DNA of 64,000 bases from NCBI GenBank assembly GCA_910576335.1, contig CAJTIU010000001.1, forward strand, positions 186,001 through 250,000, written 5' to 3'. Every line of letters begins with the position of its first letter. Position 1 is the first letter of the stretch. A program made the translations under genes and the position numbers. Below, piece after piece: positions 43,138-52,394 of the stretch. The notes below the pieces were generated by a model that made no database searches, was not told the DNA's origin, and was given only the letters and a program-made list of their open reading frames with translations. Origin of the DNA: Lachnospiraceae bacterium (lineage in GTDB: Bacteria; Bacillota; Clostridia; Lachnospirales; Lachnospiraceae).

Positions 43138-44859
43138 TTATACAAGTTTTTTTACTGCATCTGTCATTTCACGCAGCTTACGATCTGCATCGGCTTCTGC
43201 CGCACCCTTCACGCCGATGTAAAACTTTATCTTAGGCTCTGTGCCGGACGGGCGTACACAGCACCAGGCCTCGTTTTCCATCTGAAAATACAGGACATTG
43301 GACTTCGGAAGGCCGGTCTGTCCCTTCTCCCCTGTTGTACAGTCAAGGAGCACGTCATTTTCATAATCCCTGAACCGTATAACCCGAACTCCTCCAATGG
43401 TCTTTGGGATCTCTCTGCGGATCCTCTCCATCATCCCGCTGATCTTTCTTAAGCCCTCCTGTCCCTTTAGGGTAATGGCAGCAAGTCCTTCCTTATAATA
43501 ACCATATTTCTGATACAGTTTTTCCATCTGTCCGCACAGGGAGGTTCCCTGATGCCTGTACCAGGCAGCTGCTTCGCACAGCGCCATCACTGCCGCAACC
43601 GCATCCTTATCTCTCGCATGGGTTCCCACCAGACAGCCATAACTCTCTTCGTAACCGAACAGATACTCATAGCTGTGATCCCGCTGAAAAAATTTAATCT
43701 GCTCGCCGATGTATTTAAAGCCTGTCAGCGTCTCAATCAGTTTTACCCGGTACTCATCCGCAATCCCCTGCGCCATCTTTCCCGAGACAATCGTGGTGAC
43801 AACAGCGCCGTTTCCAGGAAGCGTTCCCATCGCCTTTCTTCTTGAAAGAATGTATTCCATGATCAGTGCGCCGGACATATTTCCGGTGAAGCTTACATAT
43901 TCCCCTGTCTTAGGATTCTTTGCATAAACGCCCAGCCGGTCTGCATCCGGGTCTGTAGCAAGAATCAAGTCTGCGTCCACCTCCCCTGCCAGCTTAAGCG
44001 CAAGGGAAAATGCACGGGCATCCTCCGGATTGGGACTGGAAACTGTAGGAAAATTTCCGTCAGGAAGCTCCTGCTCCTTTACAACGTACACATTAGAAAA
44101 GCCCAGTTCCCCCAGAATCCGGCGGACCGGAAGATTTCCTGTTCCGTGGAGGGGCGTATAGACGATCTTCATATTCCGGGCTTCTTCCCTTACAATATCC
44201 GGACACAGCACCAGCTCTTTCAGGCACTCAATATACGCATCGTCTGTCTCAGAGCCGATCACCTCATAAAGCCCCTCTTCCTCTGCCCTCTGCCTTGTCA
44301 TGGTCTTTACCTGGGCATAGTCTGTAATGGCATTTACCTCCCGGATAATCTCCCTGTCCCTGGGAGAGGTAATCTGCGCCCCATCCTCCCAGTATACCTT
44401 ATACCCGTTATACTCCGGCGGATTATGGCTTGCCGTCACCACAATTCCTGCCGTGCAGCCAAGGCGGCGCATGGCAAAGGACAGCACCGGCGTGGGACGC
44501 AGGGACGGGAAAATATACGCCCTGATTCCATTTGCAGCAAGACAGAGAGCCGCTTCTTCTGCAAATTCCGGCGACATGTTTCTCGAATCAAAGGCAATGG
44601 CAACTCCCTTTTCCTGTGCCTGTTCCTTCCGTATATAATTCGAAAGCCCCTGTGTTGCTTTTCTTACTGTATAGATGTTCATGCGGTTCGTACCCGCCCC
44701 GATGATTCCCCGAAGTCCTCCTGTCCCAAATTCCAGATCACGGTAAAACCGCTCTTCAATCTCCTTTTCATCTCCCGCAATACTTTTAAGCTCCTTCTTT
44801 GTCTCCTCGTCAAAATAAGAATCTGTCAGCCAGAATTCATATACCTTTTTTGCTTCCAC
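43138..44859 (-). CDS. Phosphoglucomutase/phosphomannomutase
   Basis: 573 residues, the length of the PgcA-type alpha-D-phosphohexomutase. Four signature sites: active-site Ser loop GIVVTASHNPPEYNGYKVYW near residue 138, metal site ATDPDADRLGVYAKN near 295, sugar-binding GYEESYGCLVGT near 400 and phosphate-binding RPSGTEPKIKFYIG near 535. It interconverts glucose-1-phosphate and glucose-6-phosphate (and the mannose pair), so it feeds the mannose-1-phosphate or glucose made by the GH130 phosphorylase into glycolysis. It follows the two esterase genes and precedes manA. Confidence 0.93.
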   Translation of the reverse strand: MEAKKVYEFWLTDSYFDEETKKELKSIAGDEKEIEERFYRDLEFGTGGLRGIIGAGTNRMNIYTVRKATQGLSNYIRKEQAQEKGVAIAFDSRNMSPEFAEEAALCLAANGIRAYIFPSLRPTPVLSFAMRRLGCTAGIVVTASHNPPEYNGYKVYWEDGAQITSPRDREIIREVNAITDYAQVKTMTRQRAEEEGLYEVIGSETDDAYIECLKELVLCPDIVREEARNMKIVYTPLHGTGNLPVRRILGELGFSNVYVVKEQELPDGNFPTVSSPNPEDARAFSLALKLAGEVDADLILATDPDADRLGVYAKNPKTGEYVSFTGNMSGALIMEYILSRRKAMGTLPGNGAVVTTIVSGKMAQGIADEYRVKLIETLTGFKYIGEQIKFFQRDHSYEYLFGYEESYGCLVGTHARDKDAVAAVMALCEAAAWYRHQGTSLCGQMEKLYQKYGYYKEGLAAITLKGQEGLRKISGMMERIRREIPKTIGGVRVIRFRDYENDVLLDCTTGEKGQTGLPKSNVLYFQMENEAWCCVRPSGTEPKIKFYIGVKGAAEADADRKLREMTDAVKKLV

Positions 44860-44919
44860 TCCTTAAAACCTCCTGTTCACCTTTTCAGTTCCTTACCCTT
44901 AAGCGTATCTGTCTCCTGT

Positions 44920-45999
44920 TCAGGCAATGATAAACGACATCAGATAAAACGGTGCTGCCGCTTTAAGCCGGTCGTCAAGTATCTCTATCTCAATGCGGTG
45001 CCTTTTTCTCTCCCCGTGCTGCAAAACCGGTTCAAGCTCCGCCAGGTCTCCCCAGTCTGCTTCGAAATTACCGTCCAGAATAAAAGTATGTTCTCTGTCG
45101 CCATCCAGCACAAGCTCTGAGCGCAGGGCAGGCCGCCGGATTGTCTTCCGATATTGTATGCCTATGCAGGAGGCTTCTGTCTCAAAAACGATCCTGTCTC
45201 CAGGCTTTCTCCCAATCCAGCCGTTTTTAAAGAGGTCAAGATGTCCTTCCTTCTCCTTAGTGTCTGCCCGGAAGCCCTGAAGCTCTGGAGATGCCTCCCG
45301 GATCGTCAGTCTCCTGGCATGTTCATAGGCATTCTTTGTCAGCGGCTCTGGCAGGGGCGCCTCTTCTCTGTTCTTTTGCGGCAGTTCCTTTCTGATCTCT
45401 TCCAATCGTGCTATAATCTCAGATGCTACAAGCCCGTGCCCCTTATCATTGGGATGAAGTCCGTCCTCTGTCAGCTCCTCCTGGGTATACAGACCTTCCT
45501 TCATCCTCTGGTACAGTGTATCCTTCATGCTTACATGGGGAACGTGATACCAGTCTGCCACCTCATTGTGGTATGTCTGTACGTTCCTTCCCGTATCATA
45601 GTATACATTATTCAGAATCAGAACCGCCGGCCTGGTCCGCCACCCGAGAATCCTGCGGATCAGCCCCTCATAGGTTTCCTTAAAAATCTCTTCCTCCCTG
45701 TCATTTACGCTAAAATCCACAAACACCATATCTGGCTGGTACATCAGCAGATCCTGTACCACTCTGGATACTCCGAAATGGGAGGTGGTTCCTCCGATCC
45801 CGCCATTTACATAATGGAAATCCGCCTGTGGAAATGTCTCCTGCCACCAGTCAAACACGCGCCTTGCGTACGATTTCTCATGAACGCTCGCCAGGCATCC
45901 CTGGGTGATAGAGCCGCCGAAAAATCCGATCGTCAGCTCCTCCCCATCCTGTGCTCTTCTCATACAGCTTTTTATTCTCGTATTATCAATCTGTCCCAT
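44920..45999 (-). CDS. SGNH/GDSL esterase with C-terminal beta-sandwich (1)
   Basis: 359 residues from ATG 45999 (GGGG eight bases upstream); a longer frame would overlap the upstream gene by almost 200 bases. Block I is IGFFGGSITQG near residue 24 with Ser, block II has NGGIGGTTSHFG, block III FVDFSVNDREEE, and block V EDGLHPNDKGH with the catalytic Asp and His. The C-terminal part (about 245-359) looks like a carbohydrate-binding sandwich. It probably removes acetyl groups from mannan oligosaccharides. It overlaps the second esterase gene by 14 bases. No signal peptide, so it is intracellular. Confidence 0.87.
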   Translation of the reverse strand: MGQIDNTRIKSCMRRAQDGEELTIGFFGGSITQGCLASVHEKSYARRVFDWWQETFPQADFHYVNGGIGGTTSHFGVSRVVQDLLMYQPDMVFVDFSVNDREEEIFKETYEGLIRRILGWRTRPAVLILNNVYYDTGRNVQTYHNEVADWYHVPHVSMKDTLYQRMKEGLYTQEELTEDGLHPNDKGHGLVASEIIARLEEIRKELPQKNREEAPLPEPLTKNAYEHARRLTIREASPELQGFRADTKEKEGHLDLFKNGWIGRKPGDRIVFETEASCIGIQYRKTIRRPALRSELVLDGDREHTFILDGNFEADWGDLAELEPVLQHGERKRHRIEIEILDDRLKAAAPFYLMSFIIA

Positions 46000-47080
46000 T
46001 GTTATCCCCATCCTTCCAATTTCCTGTGGCAGAGGAATCCTGTTCAAATACATGAAGGCTTTCGATATATGCCGCCAGCTCTTCTGCCATTTCCTCTGCT
46101 TCCGGTATCCGCAGGTGTCCGGGAGTTCCTTTCCCGTTCCTCTTAAACGTATACTGGGTAACACCCGCATCCCCCATCTCACTGACTACCTGTCCAATGG
46201 CCCGGTCCCACGCTTCGTCGTGATACAGAAGCGTTGTGATACAGATAATCCTGGCAAATGGATACCTGCTCCTGAGGTTCTTAAGAAACTGCCCGTAATG
46301 CTGTCTCCACCTGACCGCCATTTCACCGCAGTAATCCTCTGCCATATAGTCTTCCGGATTACTGTCATTCTGCCCGACCGCCACAATAACTGCCTGGGGT
46401 GTATATTTTTTAAAATCCCAGCCGGATATCCCGCCAAGCTCCGGATGATAGTGGATTTTGTCCCATGCTGTCTCCATCCCGATATAATCCGGGGCATAGA
46501 ACCAGCCTGTTCCGTCCAAAAGAGCAATCCCGCCCTGGGCAATGTCGTGAATCTGCGCCCCCAGTTTCCTGGCGGTCATCCAGGCATAGGAATACCAGCT
46601 ATTGGAATACTCTCCATTATGTTCCGGATCCTCACACCCTGCATAGTCCACAGCCTCTGACACCTCCCCTGCGGACACGGAATCTCCATAGACCTCGATT
46701 CTTCTGTCCGGCTTTCCCGGCATGTCGAGAAGCTCTGCACCTTCCGCAAGCTCCGCCCCGAGAAATGCCACCTCATGACAGGCATCCTGCCGTTTAAAGA
46801 TCAGTACCTCATGCTCTTTTTTCCCTGTCTCCTCCACAGGGATCTCAAGAACCGCCGTCCCCTCACGGGGAAGCTTAAGCGCTGACTGCCGCCCGTCCAG
46901 AATACAGCCCAGGTAGTTATCCCAGTACGCGCTGCAGTTTCTTACCTGAATCCTAAGCGTTCCTCCTGTAAATCTCATTCCCACTGAGGTACAGGGAAAC
47001 ACAAAAACCGGCTCCTCCGGATTTGTCCAGTCAATTCTCCCACTGTAGGATAATTTTCTGTGATCAGGCTTGATTTTCAT
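45986..47080 (-). CDS. CE2-like acetyl esterase, SGNH hydrolase (2)
   Basis: 364 residues. An N-terminal jelly-roll (about 1-125) with SYSGRIDWTNPEEPVFVFPC precedes the SGNH domain, the layout of carbohydrate esterase family 2. Block I is RIEVYGDSVSAGE near residue 128; AQGGIALLDGTG and VIVAVGQNDSNPEDY carry the oxyanion Gly and Asn; GTPGHLRIPEAEEMAEEL near residue 330 holds the catalytic His. CE2 enzymes transfer or remove acetyl groups at O-6 or other positions of mannosyl or glucosyl residues. With the first esterase it suits degradation of acetylated beta-mannan. Intracellular. Confidence 0.87.
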   Translation of the reverse strand: MKIKPDHRKLSYSGRIDWTNPEEPVFVFPCTSVGMRFTGGTLRIQVRNCSAYWDNYLGCILDGRQSALKLPREGTAVLEIPVEETGKKEHEVLIFKRQDACHEVAFLGAELAEGAELLDMPGKPDRRIEVYGDSVSAGEVSEAVDYAGCEDPEHNGEYSNSWYSYAWMTARKLGAQIHDIAQGGIALLDGTGWFYAPDYIGMETAWDKIHYHPELGGISGWDFKKYTPQAVIVAVGQNDSNPEDYMAEDYCGEMAVRWRQHYGQFLKNLRSRYPFARIICITTLLYHDEAWDRAIGQVVSEMGDAGVTQYTFKRNGKGTPGHLRIPEAEEMAEELAAYIESLHVFEQDSSATGNWKDGDNNGTD

Positions 47081-47705
47081 CTTTATCTTCCTCCTTCATA
47101 TGAATCCATTTATTAAAAATAACAGTTAACAGGAGACTGTTGATCCATATGATCAGCGAGAATCCTATGATGCAGAAAACCGGCATCACTGCCATTACCA
47201 CAAATGCCCCAGAGGCGATGCATACCGCCGGAATGCTGTTAAGCCCTGCCATAATCACTGTGAGGGGCAGATTGCGGAGGGCCAGAAATAATGCATTTGC
47301 CAAAGTATTCTTCATGCTGTTTCTGAATCTCGCCTGCAGGGGGAATGCATAGGTGAATGCAAAGCACCACAGGACAACCAGACATCCGATGGCAATGTTC
47401 AGAATGCCCGGAAGGTTCTTTCCGTACAGCACGTCAAACAGAAGAATCCCGCCTGTGCACAGGAACACAAGCCACAGCCTCGTGCTTTCTTTCCACTCCT
47501 CCCGGAAGGCCTGGAAATATTCCCTCGCCGCGTAACGGCTCTCTTTTCTTACACGCCTGAGAGCAACCTTATAAATAGCTGTAAGAGAAGCGCCTGCGGT
47601 GATCACCGGCAGAGACGTGAGGACAAACAGGACATTCAATATCATCCAGTCTCCGAGACTTCCCATAAAATCAAAAAACGGATGCTCAATTGATAGTTTC
47701 TTCAT
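47064..47705 (-). CDS. YesL family (DUF624) membrane protein
   Basis: 213 residues with about five membrane segments: DWMILNVLFVLTSLPVITAG, ASLTAIYKVALRRVRKESRY, LWLVFLCTGGILLFDVLY, CLVVLWCFAFTYAFPLQARF and MPVFCIIGFSLIIWINSL. The LP.IT.GAS.TA.Y signature is that of DUF624/YesL, found in carbohydrate-utilisation operons of Firmicutes next to sugar ABC transporters. Exact role unknown. It overlaps the upstream gene by four bases and the downstream esterase by 17. Confidence 0.88.
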   Translation of the reverse strand: MKKLSIEHPFFDFMGSLGDWMILNVLFVLTSLPVITAGASLTAIYKVALRRVRKESRYAAREYFQAFREEWKESTRLWLVFLCTGGILLFDVLYGKNLPGILNIAIGCLVVLWCFAFTYAFPLQARFRNSMKNTLANALFLALRNLPLTVIMAGLNSIPAVCIASGAFVVMAVMPVFCIIGFSLIIWINSLLLTVIFNKWIHMKEEDKDENQA

Positions 47706-48376
47706 GACTCTTCCCTCCTGTATCTTATCTGCGGCCGCTCACCGCACATATACTTCAAAAAGCTTTTACTCTCTTCTGACAGCTCCCCGGTCTCAGGAAA
47801 TGCCAGCAGCAGCTTTTCATCCTGTCTTCCTGTGATTTTTTCCATAAGTCCGGCCTCACTAAGGAGTACTGCCCTGCACTCGCCCTCGTCCATATAAGGC
47901 AGGCTCCCTGCTTCTGTTATCTCCCTTTCCTCAAGCAGATGAAAGCTTCCGCCCATTCCTTTGCAGTGCCTGTAAAAGCTCTCCGGCACGATGACTGCGT
48001 CCAGCTCCCTGTTTCTCCACTGGAAGAAAAATTTCTCATAGGAGCTTTCATTCGTCCCTTCCATCCTAAGATCACCGTAGGAGAAAAGATAGCTGGAGTC
48101 AATCACAATCCTCTCCTTCTGAAGCCCTGACCATCCGGCAAAGTCATCTCTAAGCCTTAAGTCCTCCTCCCCGTCTGTCACCTGATTTACAATGACACAT
48201 GTGAAGACCGGCTTTTTATTTCCAAATCCATAGTGCACTGCAAATAAAAGAATCAGAGCAGCGGCAGCGGCGATACCCAGCATATGATACCAGTAATAGG
48301 TAAATATATAGGAACATGCTTCCTTCCTGCCCATGCCTGAAGTTTTTTCTCTGATCTCCTTCAAATAATTCCTCAT
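47702..48376 (-). CDS. Unrecognised membrane-anchored protein in the mannan locus
   Basis: 224 residues, no family recognised. One membrane helix near residues 32-52 (MLGIAAAAALILLFAVHYGF) separates a short basic cytoplasmic end from an outside domain of about 170 residues. That domain has the phrases FTCVIVNQVTDGEEDL, ERIVIDSSYLFSY and ELDAVIVPESFYRHC, which read like the substrate-binding-protein-like outer domains of other proteins that accompany YesL. It overlaps yesL by four bases. Such pairs recur in Lachnospiraceae sugar loci; a sensor or transporter-assistance role is inference. Confidence 0.6.
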   Translation of the reverse strand: MRNYLKEIREKTSGMGRKEACSYIFTYYWYHMLGIAAAAALILLFAVHYGFGNKKPVFTCVIVNQVTDGEEDLRLRDDFAGWSGLQKERIVIDSSYLFSYGDLRMEGTNESSYEKFFFQWRNRELDAVIVPESFYRHCKGMGGSFHLLEEREITEAGSLPYMDEGECRAVLLSEAGLMEKITGRQDEKLLLAFPETGELSEESKSFLKYMCGERPQIRYRREES

Positions 48377-48506
48377 ACCCTGTCTGCCGCTCCTCTGATT
48401 ATTTTATCCGGGGATTCAGAAAGCAGTACCCTTTCTTCTGCTTCCTGTTCCCCTTTTATGTTACTCTTACGGTTCCTAAAATACCAGTGCAGTTTACTTT
48501 AATATT

Positions 48507-48560
48507 TGAATCACGTTCTTATGGAATGTGCAGTTCAGCGCATTCCTGACCCGTGAATAG
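48507..48560 (+). repeat. Family 2 hairpin element inside the GH130 stop region
   Basis: TTTGAATCACGTTCTTAT, stem GGAATGTGC / GCGCATTCC (48523-48546, one G-T), then TGACCCGTGAATAGTAGC. The GH130 gene enters it from the tail side and stops in the loop at 48535-48537. The gap 48377-48506 shows nothing else. Confidence 0.85.
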
Positions 48561-49725
48561 TAGCTAATGTTTCCATATTCTTCTGGATCAGCTCACATCT
48601 TTGCCGCACACAGTCTGCGGATCTTTGCGGATCCTCTGGTGTGGCCTGCAGGTACTCCTCCAGTCTGTCTATGGTTGTTGACGCAACATGCATTCTGGTA
48701 TCGCAGGATGCATAATAGATATAGACGTCGCCGTTTTCCCCTACAGCCGCTCCGTTGGTGAACACCACATTGGATACATCTCCCACCCGCTCGTCTCCGA
48801 GGGGAACAAGGAATACACCGGACGGCTCTGCAATCACTTTTGCCGGATCCTTAAGATCCGTCCCGAATACATACAGGACATAACGCAGCCCCGCCGCCGT
48901 GGCCCTCACGCCGTGGGCGATATGAATCCAGTATTTTTTCCCCTTTATGGGCGGGGCGCCGGCCCCATTTTTCGCCTCGGTCAGAGTGTGGTAGATCCTC
49001 CTGCTGATGATTTTTTCTTCATCAATCACTCCGTGCCGGATATCTTCACACAGTCCGAAACCGATCCCTCCGCCGCTTCCAGTCTCAATAAACCCGTCCA
49101 TAGGTCTTGTGTAAAACGCATATTTCCCGTCCACGAATTCCGGGTGAAGCACCACATTCCTCTGCTGGGGCGATCTGAGCGTCCTTAAGTTATCCAGGCG
49201 TTCCCATGTCTTTAAGTCCTTCGTCCTGACAATCCCGGCCGCTGCCACAGCCGCTGACAGATCTGGATTTTCTTTATCTTTGCTTTCAGAACAGAATACC
49301 CCGTAGATCCAGCCGTCCTCATGCTGTGTCAGACGCATGTCATACACATTGGTCTCCTCCGGGCAGGTATCCGGCAGCACTACCGGATAATCCCAGAAAT
49401 GAAATCCATCAATCCCTGTATCACTCTCTGCTACGGCAAAGAAGGACTTCCGGTCATTTCCTTCCACACGTACAACAAGATAGTATTTTCCATTCAGACA
49501 GACTGCCCCGGAGTTCATGACTGCATTAATGCCAAGACGCTCCATAAAGTATGGGTTTGCCTCCTGATCCAGGTCATATCTCCAGTGAACCGGAGCGAAA
49601 TCCCTGGTTAGCACGGGATACTCGTATCTGTCATAAATCCCATTATAAAAGCTGCTCTTCTGGTTCTTCCTGGAAACCAGCCTGTCTACTTTTTCCTGTT
49701 CTATATAATACTGTTTATGAAGCAT
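48535..49725 (-). CDS. GH130 4-O-beta-D-mannosyl-D-glucose phosphorylase
   Basis: 396 residues, GH130 subfamily 1 type. Five-bladed propeller motifs: [78 protein letters not shown] (proton-donor Asp), [20 protein letters not shown] and LYHTLT-like [12 protein letters not shown]. It splits mannosyl-glucose with phosphate to mannose-1-phosphate and glucose. It overlaps the epimerase gene by 11 bases, the standard pairing for mannobiose breakdown. The end, TIHGSGMR and stop, is read from the family 2 element, so the last residues are foreign to the family. Confidence 0.92.
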   Translation of the reverse strand: MLHKQYYIEQEKVDRLVSRKNQKSSFYNGIYDRYEYPVLTRDFAPVHWRYDLDQEANPYFMERLGINAVMNSGAVCLNGKYYLVVRVEGNDRKSFFAVAESDTGIDGFHFWDYPVVLPDTCPEETNVYDMRLTQHEDGWIYGVFCSESKDKENPDLSAAVAAAGIVRTKDLKTWERLDNLRTLRSPQQRNVVLHPEFVDGKYAFYTRPMDGFIETGSGGGIGFGLCEDIRHGVIDEEKIISRRIYHTLTEAKNGAGAPPIKGKKYWIHIAHGVRATAAGLRYVLYVFGTDLKDPAKVIAEPSGVFLVPLGDERVGDVSNVVFTNGAAVGENGDVYIYYASCDTRMHVASTTIDRLEEYLQATPEDPQRSADCVRQRCELIQKNMETLATIHGSGMR

Positions 49726-50893
49726 CCCTAAGCCTCCTTATTACCTCAAAGCACATTCTTCCATTATGATACGGACATTTCCAGGGGTCTGCGATTGGCT
49801 TCCCCAGCGGTTTTCTGTCCACGTCCAGTCCGGAAAACCATTCGGAGCCTTCCCTTTTATCAATCATATAGTCCCTGATGTAACCCCAGATATCCTCTGC
49901 GGCTCTCAGATACTCACTCTTCTCTGGGTTCTTCTGATATCCATTCAGAAAGCCTACCACAGCCTCTGCCTGCACCCACCACACACGTGTCGTATCCACA
50001 ACTCCGTTTTCCGCTTCATTTGCAAGGGAATGGTCTGTGTAGGCTCTGTTGTAGATATTTTCTGTGATTGCTTCTGTTATTGGAGCCAGCCTTTCTGTAC
50101 AGGCCCTGTCATCCAAAATCTTAAGCCCCCGGTCCACAAGCCATGCGGTCTCTATATCATGCCCGTAGGAATACAGATCAATGAGGGAGTTCCAGGTTCT
50201 GTCAAAGAAGACCTCCTGCCGCCCCAGCTCCTGATTATAGATCCGGTCTGCCATGAGGCCAAGCATATACTTAAGCCTGTCTGCCACCTGTTCCTCCTTC
50301 GTCACCCGGTAGAATTCCGTATAGGCTTCGAAGATATGCAGAAGTGTATTCATGGTTTTCTCCGCCATCACTCCGTTTTCGGACAGCTTGTCGTTGTCCT
50401 CTGGATGAAAATCTCTGGTGAACGCTTCCAGGTATCCGTACTCATCCCTGCATTTATCCTCCACAAGGCGGATGAGACTGCGTGCGATTTCAAGCGCTTC
50501 CCCATCCCCTGACGCATCGTAGTAGGAGGACAGGGCATAGATGGCAAAGGCCTGGCTGTAGGTGTGCTTCGTATCATCCTCTGGTCTCCCGTCATACGAG
50601 AGAGACCAGTAGACGCCGCCGTATTCCCTGTCCAGAAAATGCTCTTTCAGGAACAGGAAGGCATGTCGCGCTTCCTTAAGAAGCGCGTCCTCCCCCAGCG
50701 TCAGGAAGGCATTGGAGAAAAACCACAGAATCCTGCTGTTTAATATACAGCCCTTCACTGCCTTTCTGTCTATGGCAAGGTCATATCCCATATAGCCGTA
50801 GAACCCGCCGTATTCACTGTCCTTCATCCCCCGCCAGAACGGGATCAGATCATCTGTCAAATGCTTTTTATCTCTGAACCAAACATTTTTCAC
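49715..50893 (-). CDS. Cellobiose/mannobiose 2-epimerase
   Basis: 392 residues, AGE-family (alpha/alpha)6 barrel. GTG 50893 is the start, four bases after GAGGT. Motifs match ruminococcal cellobiose 2-epimerases: [89 protein letters not shown] with a catalytic His, and [18 protein letters not shown]. It turns beta-1,4-mannobiose into mannosyl-glucose for the GH130 enzyme. The start overlaps the trace of the mannanase gene's natural stop (TAATGTG), so the two were once translationally coupled. Confidence 0.92.
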   Translation of the reverse strand: MKNVWFRDKKHLTDDLIPFWRGMKDSEYGGFYGYMGYDLAIDRKAVKGCILNSRILWFFSNAFLTLGEDALLKEARHAFLFLKEHFLDREYGGVYWSLSYDGRPEDDTKHTYSQAFAIYALSSYYDASGDGEALEIARSLIRLVEDKCRDEYGYLEAFTRDFHPEDNDKLSENGVMAEKTMNTLLHIFEAYTEFYRVTKEEQVADRLKYMLGLMADRIYNQELGRQEVFFDRTWNSLIDLYSYGHDIETAWLVDRGLKILDDRACTERLAPITEAITENIYNRAYTDHSLANEAENGVVDTTRVWWVQAEAVVGFLNGYQKNPEKSEYLRAAEDIWGYIRDYMIDKREGSEWFSGLDVDRKPLGKPIADPWKCPYHNGRMCFEVIRRLRDAS

Positions 50894-50894
50894 A

Positions 50895-52314
50895 TTACCT
50901 CGTTTTTACTGACTTCACCTTAGAATACCTGCCGTATGCCGTATCACCGGAAATCGTTTTATAGCTTCGAATCTTAAAATAATATTTTATGTTCTTCTTA
51001 AGCTTTTTGGTTGTATAGCTGGTTGTGCTTTTTTTCTTAATCGTTTTTACCAGCTTATGATTCTTCTGCATTTCCCTTCTTCTTAAAGCTGGTAAACGGA
51101 ATCGTTACATACTGCGCCTTCGTTCCCTTTACAAACTCTGTCAGGTAGGCTTCGTAATTGTCATTCATCTGAATTACCATCTTCTGCCCGTTTCCATCCG
51201 GCTTTACCCACATGGAAACAGCATTGTATTCACTGAGATCTGTCTTGTCTTTGTCAAATGCGCGTCCCAGTCCTCCTGTCCAGACTTCGGAACCCTTGTA
51301 GGAAAGCACATAATGAAATGCCCCGCTGTAATCTCCTTCTGCCTTTTCCTGACGGTTCAGCGACAGAGAAGAACTGCAGTTAGCCGCTGAATTATGAGCG
51401 CCATATTTGCTCTGCAGCAGCGCGTCGTTGCCGTAGTAGTATTCGAAGTTTTCAAACACTCCCTTTTCCAGTATGTCTGCATCTTTACCAAAATTAACGA
51501 AGCTTGCTCTTCCCAACTCCTGGCCTGCGGCAGACAGGATAATGACGCCTGTGCTGGTCTTCCCAAGCTGTCCAAGCACTTCTGACGTTACTGTACTGGT
51601 ATAGATATTACCTTCCTTTTTGGCCGGAAGCTGAATCTCCTGCGCGTTTTCAGATGCCTTTACAATGAATTTCACCTGATCCTCTGATGCGTTTTTCACG
51701 TATCCTTTCAGATCGCAGGGTTCTTTTATCACTGCGTAGTTTTTCGGTGTAATCATATAGCCGCTGATCCCGGAACTGTACCCGCTAAGCGTTACGCTGT
51801 CTGCTTTTTCAAGCGCGCCCCCTGCTGTATAGAAATTCGTTCCATTTCCAAATACAGATTTTTCATTGTTGTAAAAGCTGATAAATTCATTGATCATCTC
51901 ATGGCCTGTCGTCTCTGACGTCTTATAAGGCACAAAGAAGTTTGCCTTGTCAAAATTCGCCCACAGGAGGAAATACGGTATCTGATTCTCTGCCGCTGTA
52001 TTTACCACCTTGTTATACCAGTCATGCCCGGTTGTAGGATTACCGGATACCATCAGACTGTCCTTTCCGGCTCCTGTGATCCGGATGCCGGTCTCTGCGA
52101 TTGCCGGAATTTTCCCTTTCTCTGCCGCCAGTTCCTGAACCACCTTACAGCTCTTTGCAAGATTTTCAAAGAAGATATCCCCTGTATACACATCCGCATC
52201 TGCATAGTCATCATAAAAATCAAAGGCAAGGATATCTACATATGCATCTCCCGGATAGCGCTCCAGGTATACATCCTTATCCGCGAAAGGCCCGTTTGGA
52301 GAATAAACATTTCT
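50895..52314 (-). pseudogene. GH26 endo-beta-mannanase remnant (5' deleted, 3' frameshifted)
   Basis: The open frame starts abruptly at 52314 with NVYSPNGPFADKDVYLERYP and continues FDFYDD, PAIAETGIRITG (the GH26 nucleophile Glu) and IPYFLLWANFDKANFFVPY. The front half with the acid/base Glu is missing and no start or signal peptide remains. A CBM-like sandwich (ITPKNYAVIKEPCDLKGYV, VSMWVKPDGNGQKMVIQMN) follows. The frame stops at 51055, but another frame from about 51060 to 50895 reads a fibronectin-III end (KKNIKYYFKIRSYKTISGDT, YGRYSKVKSVKTR). So this once was a large secreted mannanase; it is now broken at both ends. Confidence 0.82.
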
Positions 52315-52353
52315 TTAAGGAAACAGAATCTCTTACACCATCCTGTATCACAC

Positions 52354-52380
52354 AAAAAAGAGCCCCTCTTCAAGGCTCTT
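52354..52380 (-). terminator. Rho-independent terminator of lacI
   Basis: Minus strand: GAGCCTTGAAGAGGGGCTC hairpin followed by TTTTTT, 15 bases past the lacI stop. The mannanase remnant begins about 40 bases further on, so the remnant has no promoter of its own in sight. Confidence 0.9.
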
Positions 52381-52394
52381 TCTAAAGCAAAATA

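Noticed and set aside
44146-46146. Plus-strand open frames over 300 codons opposite the mutase and esterase genes
   Set aside because: The minus-strand genes carry full catalytic motifs; the plus frames have none and reflect codon bias.
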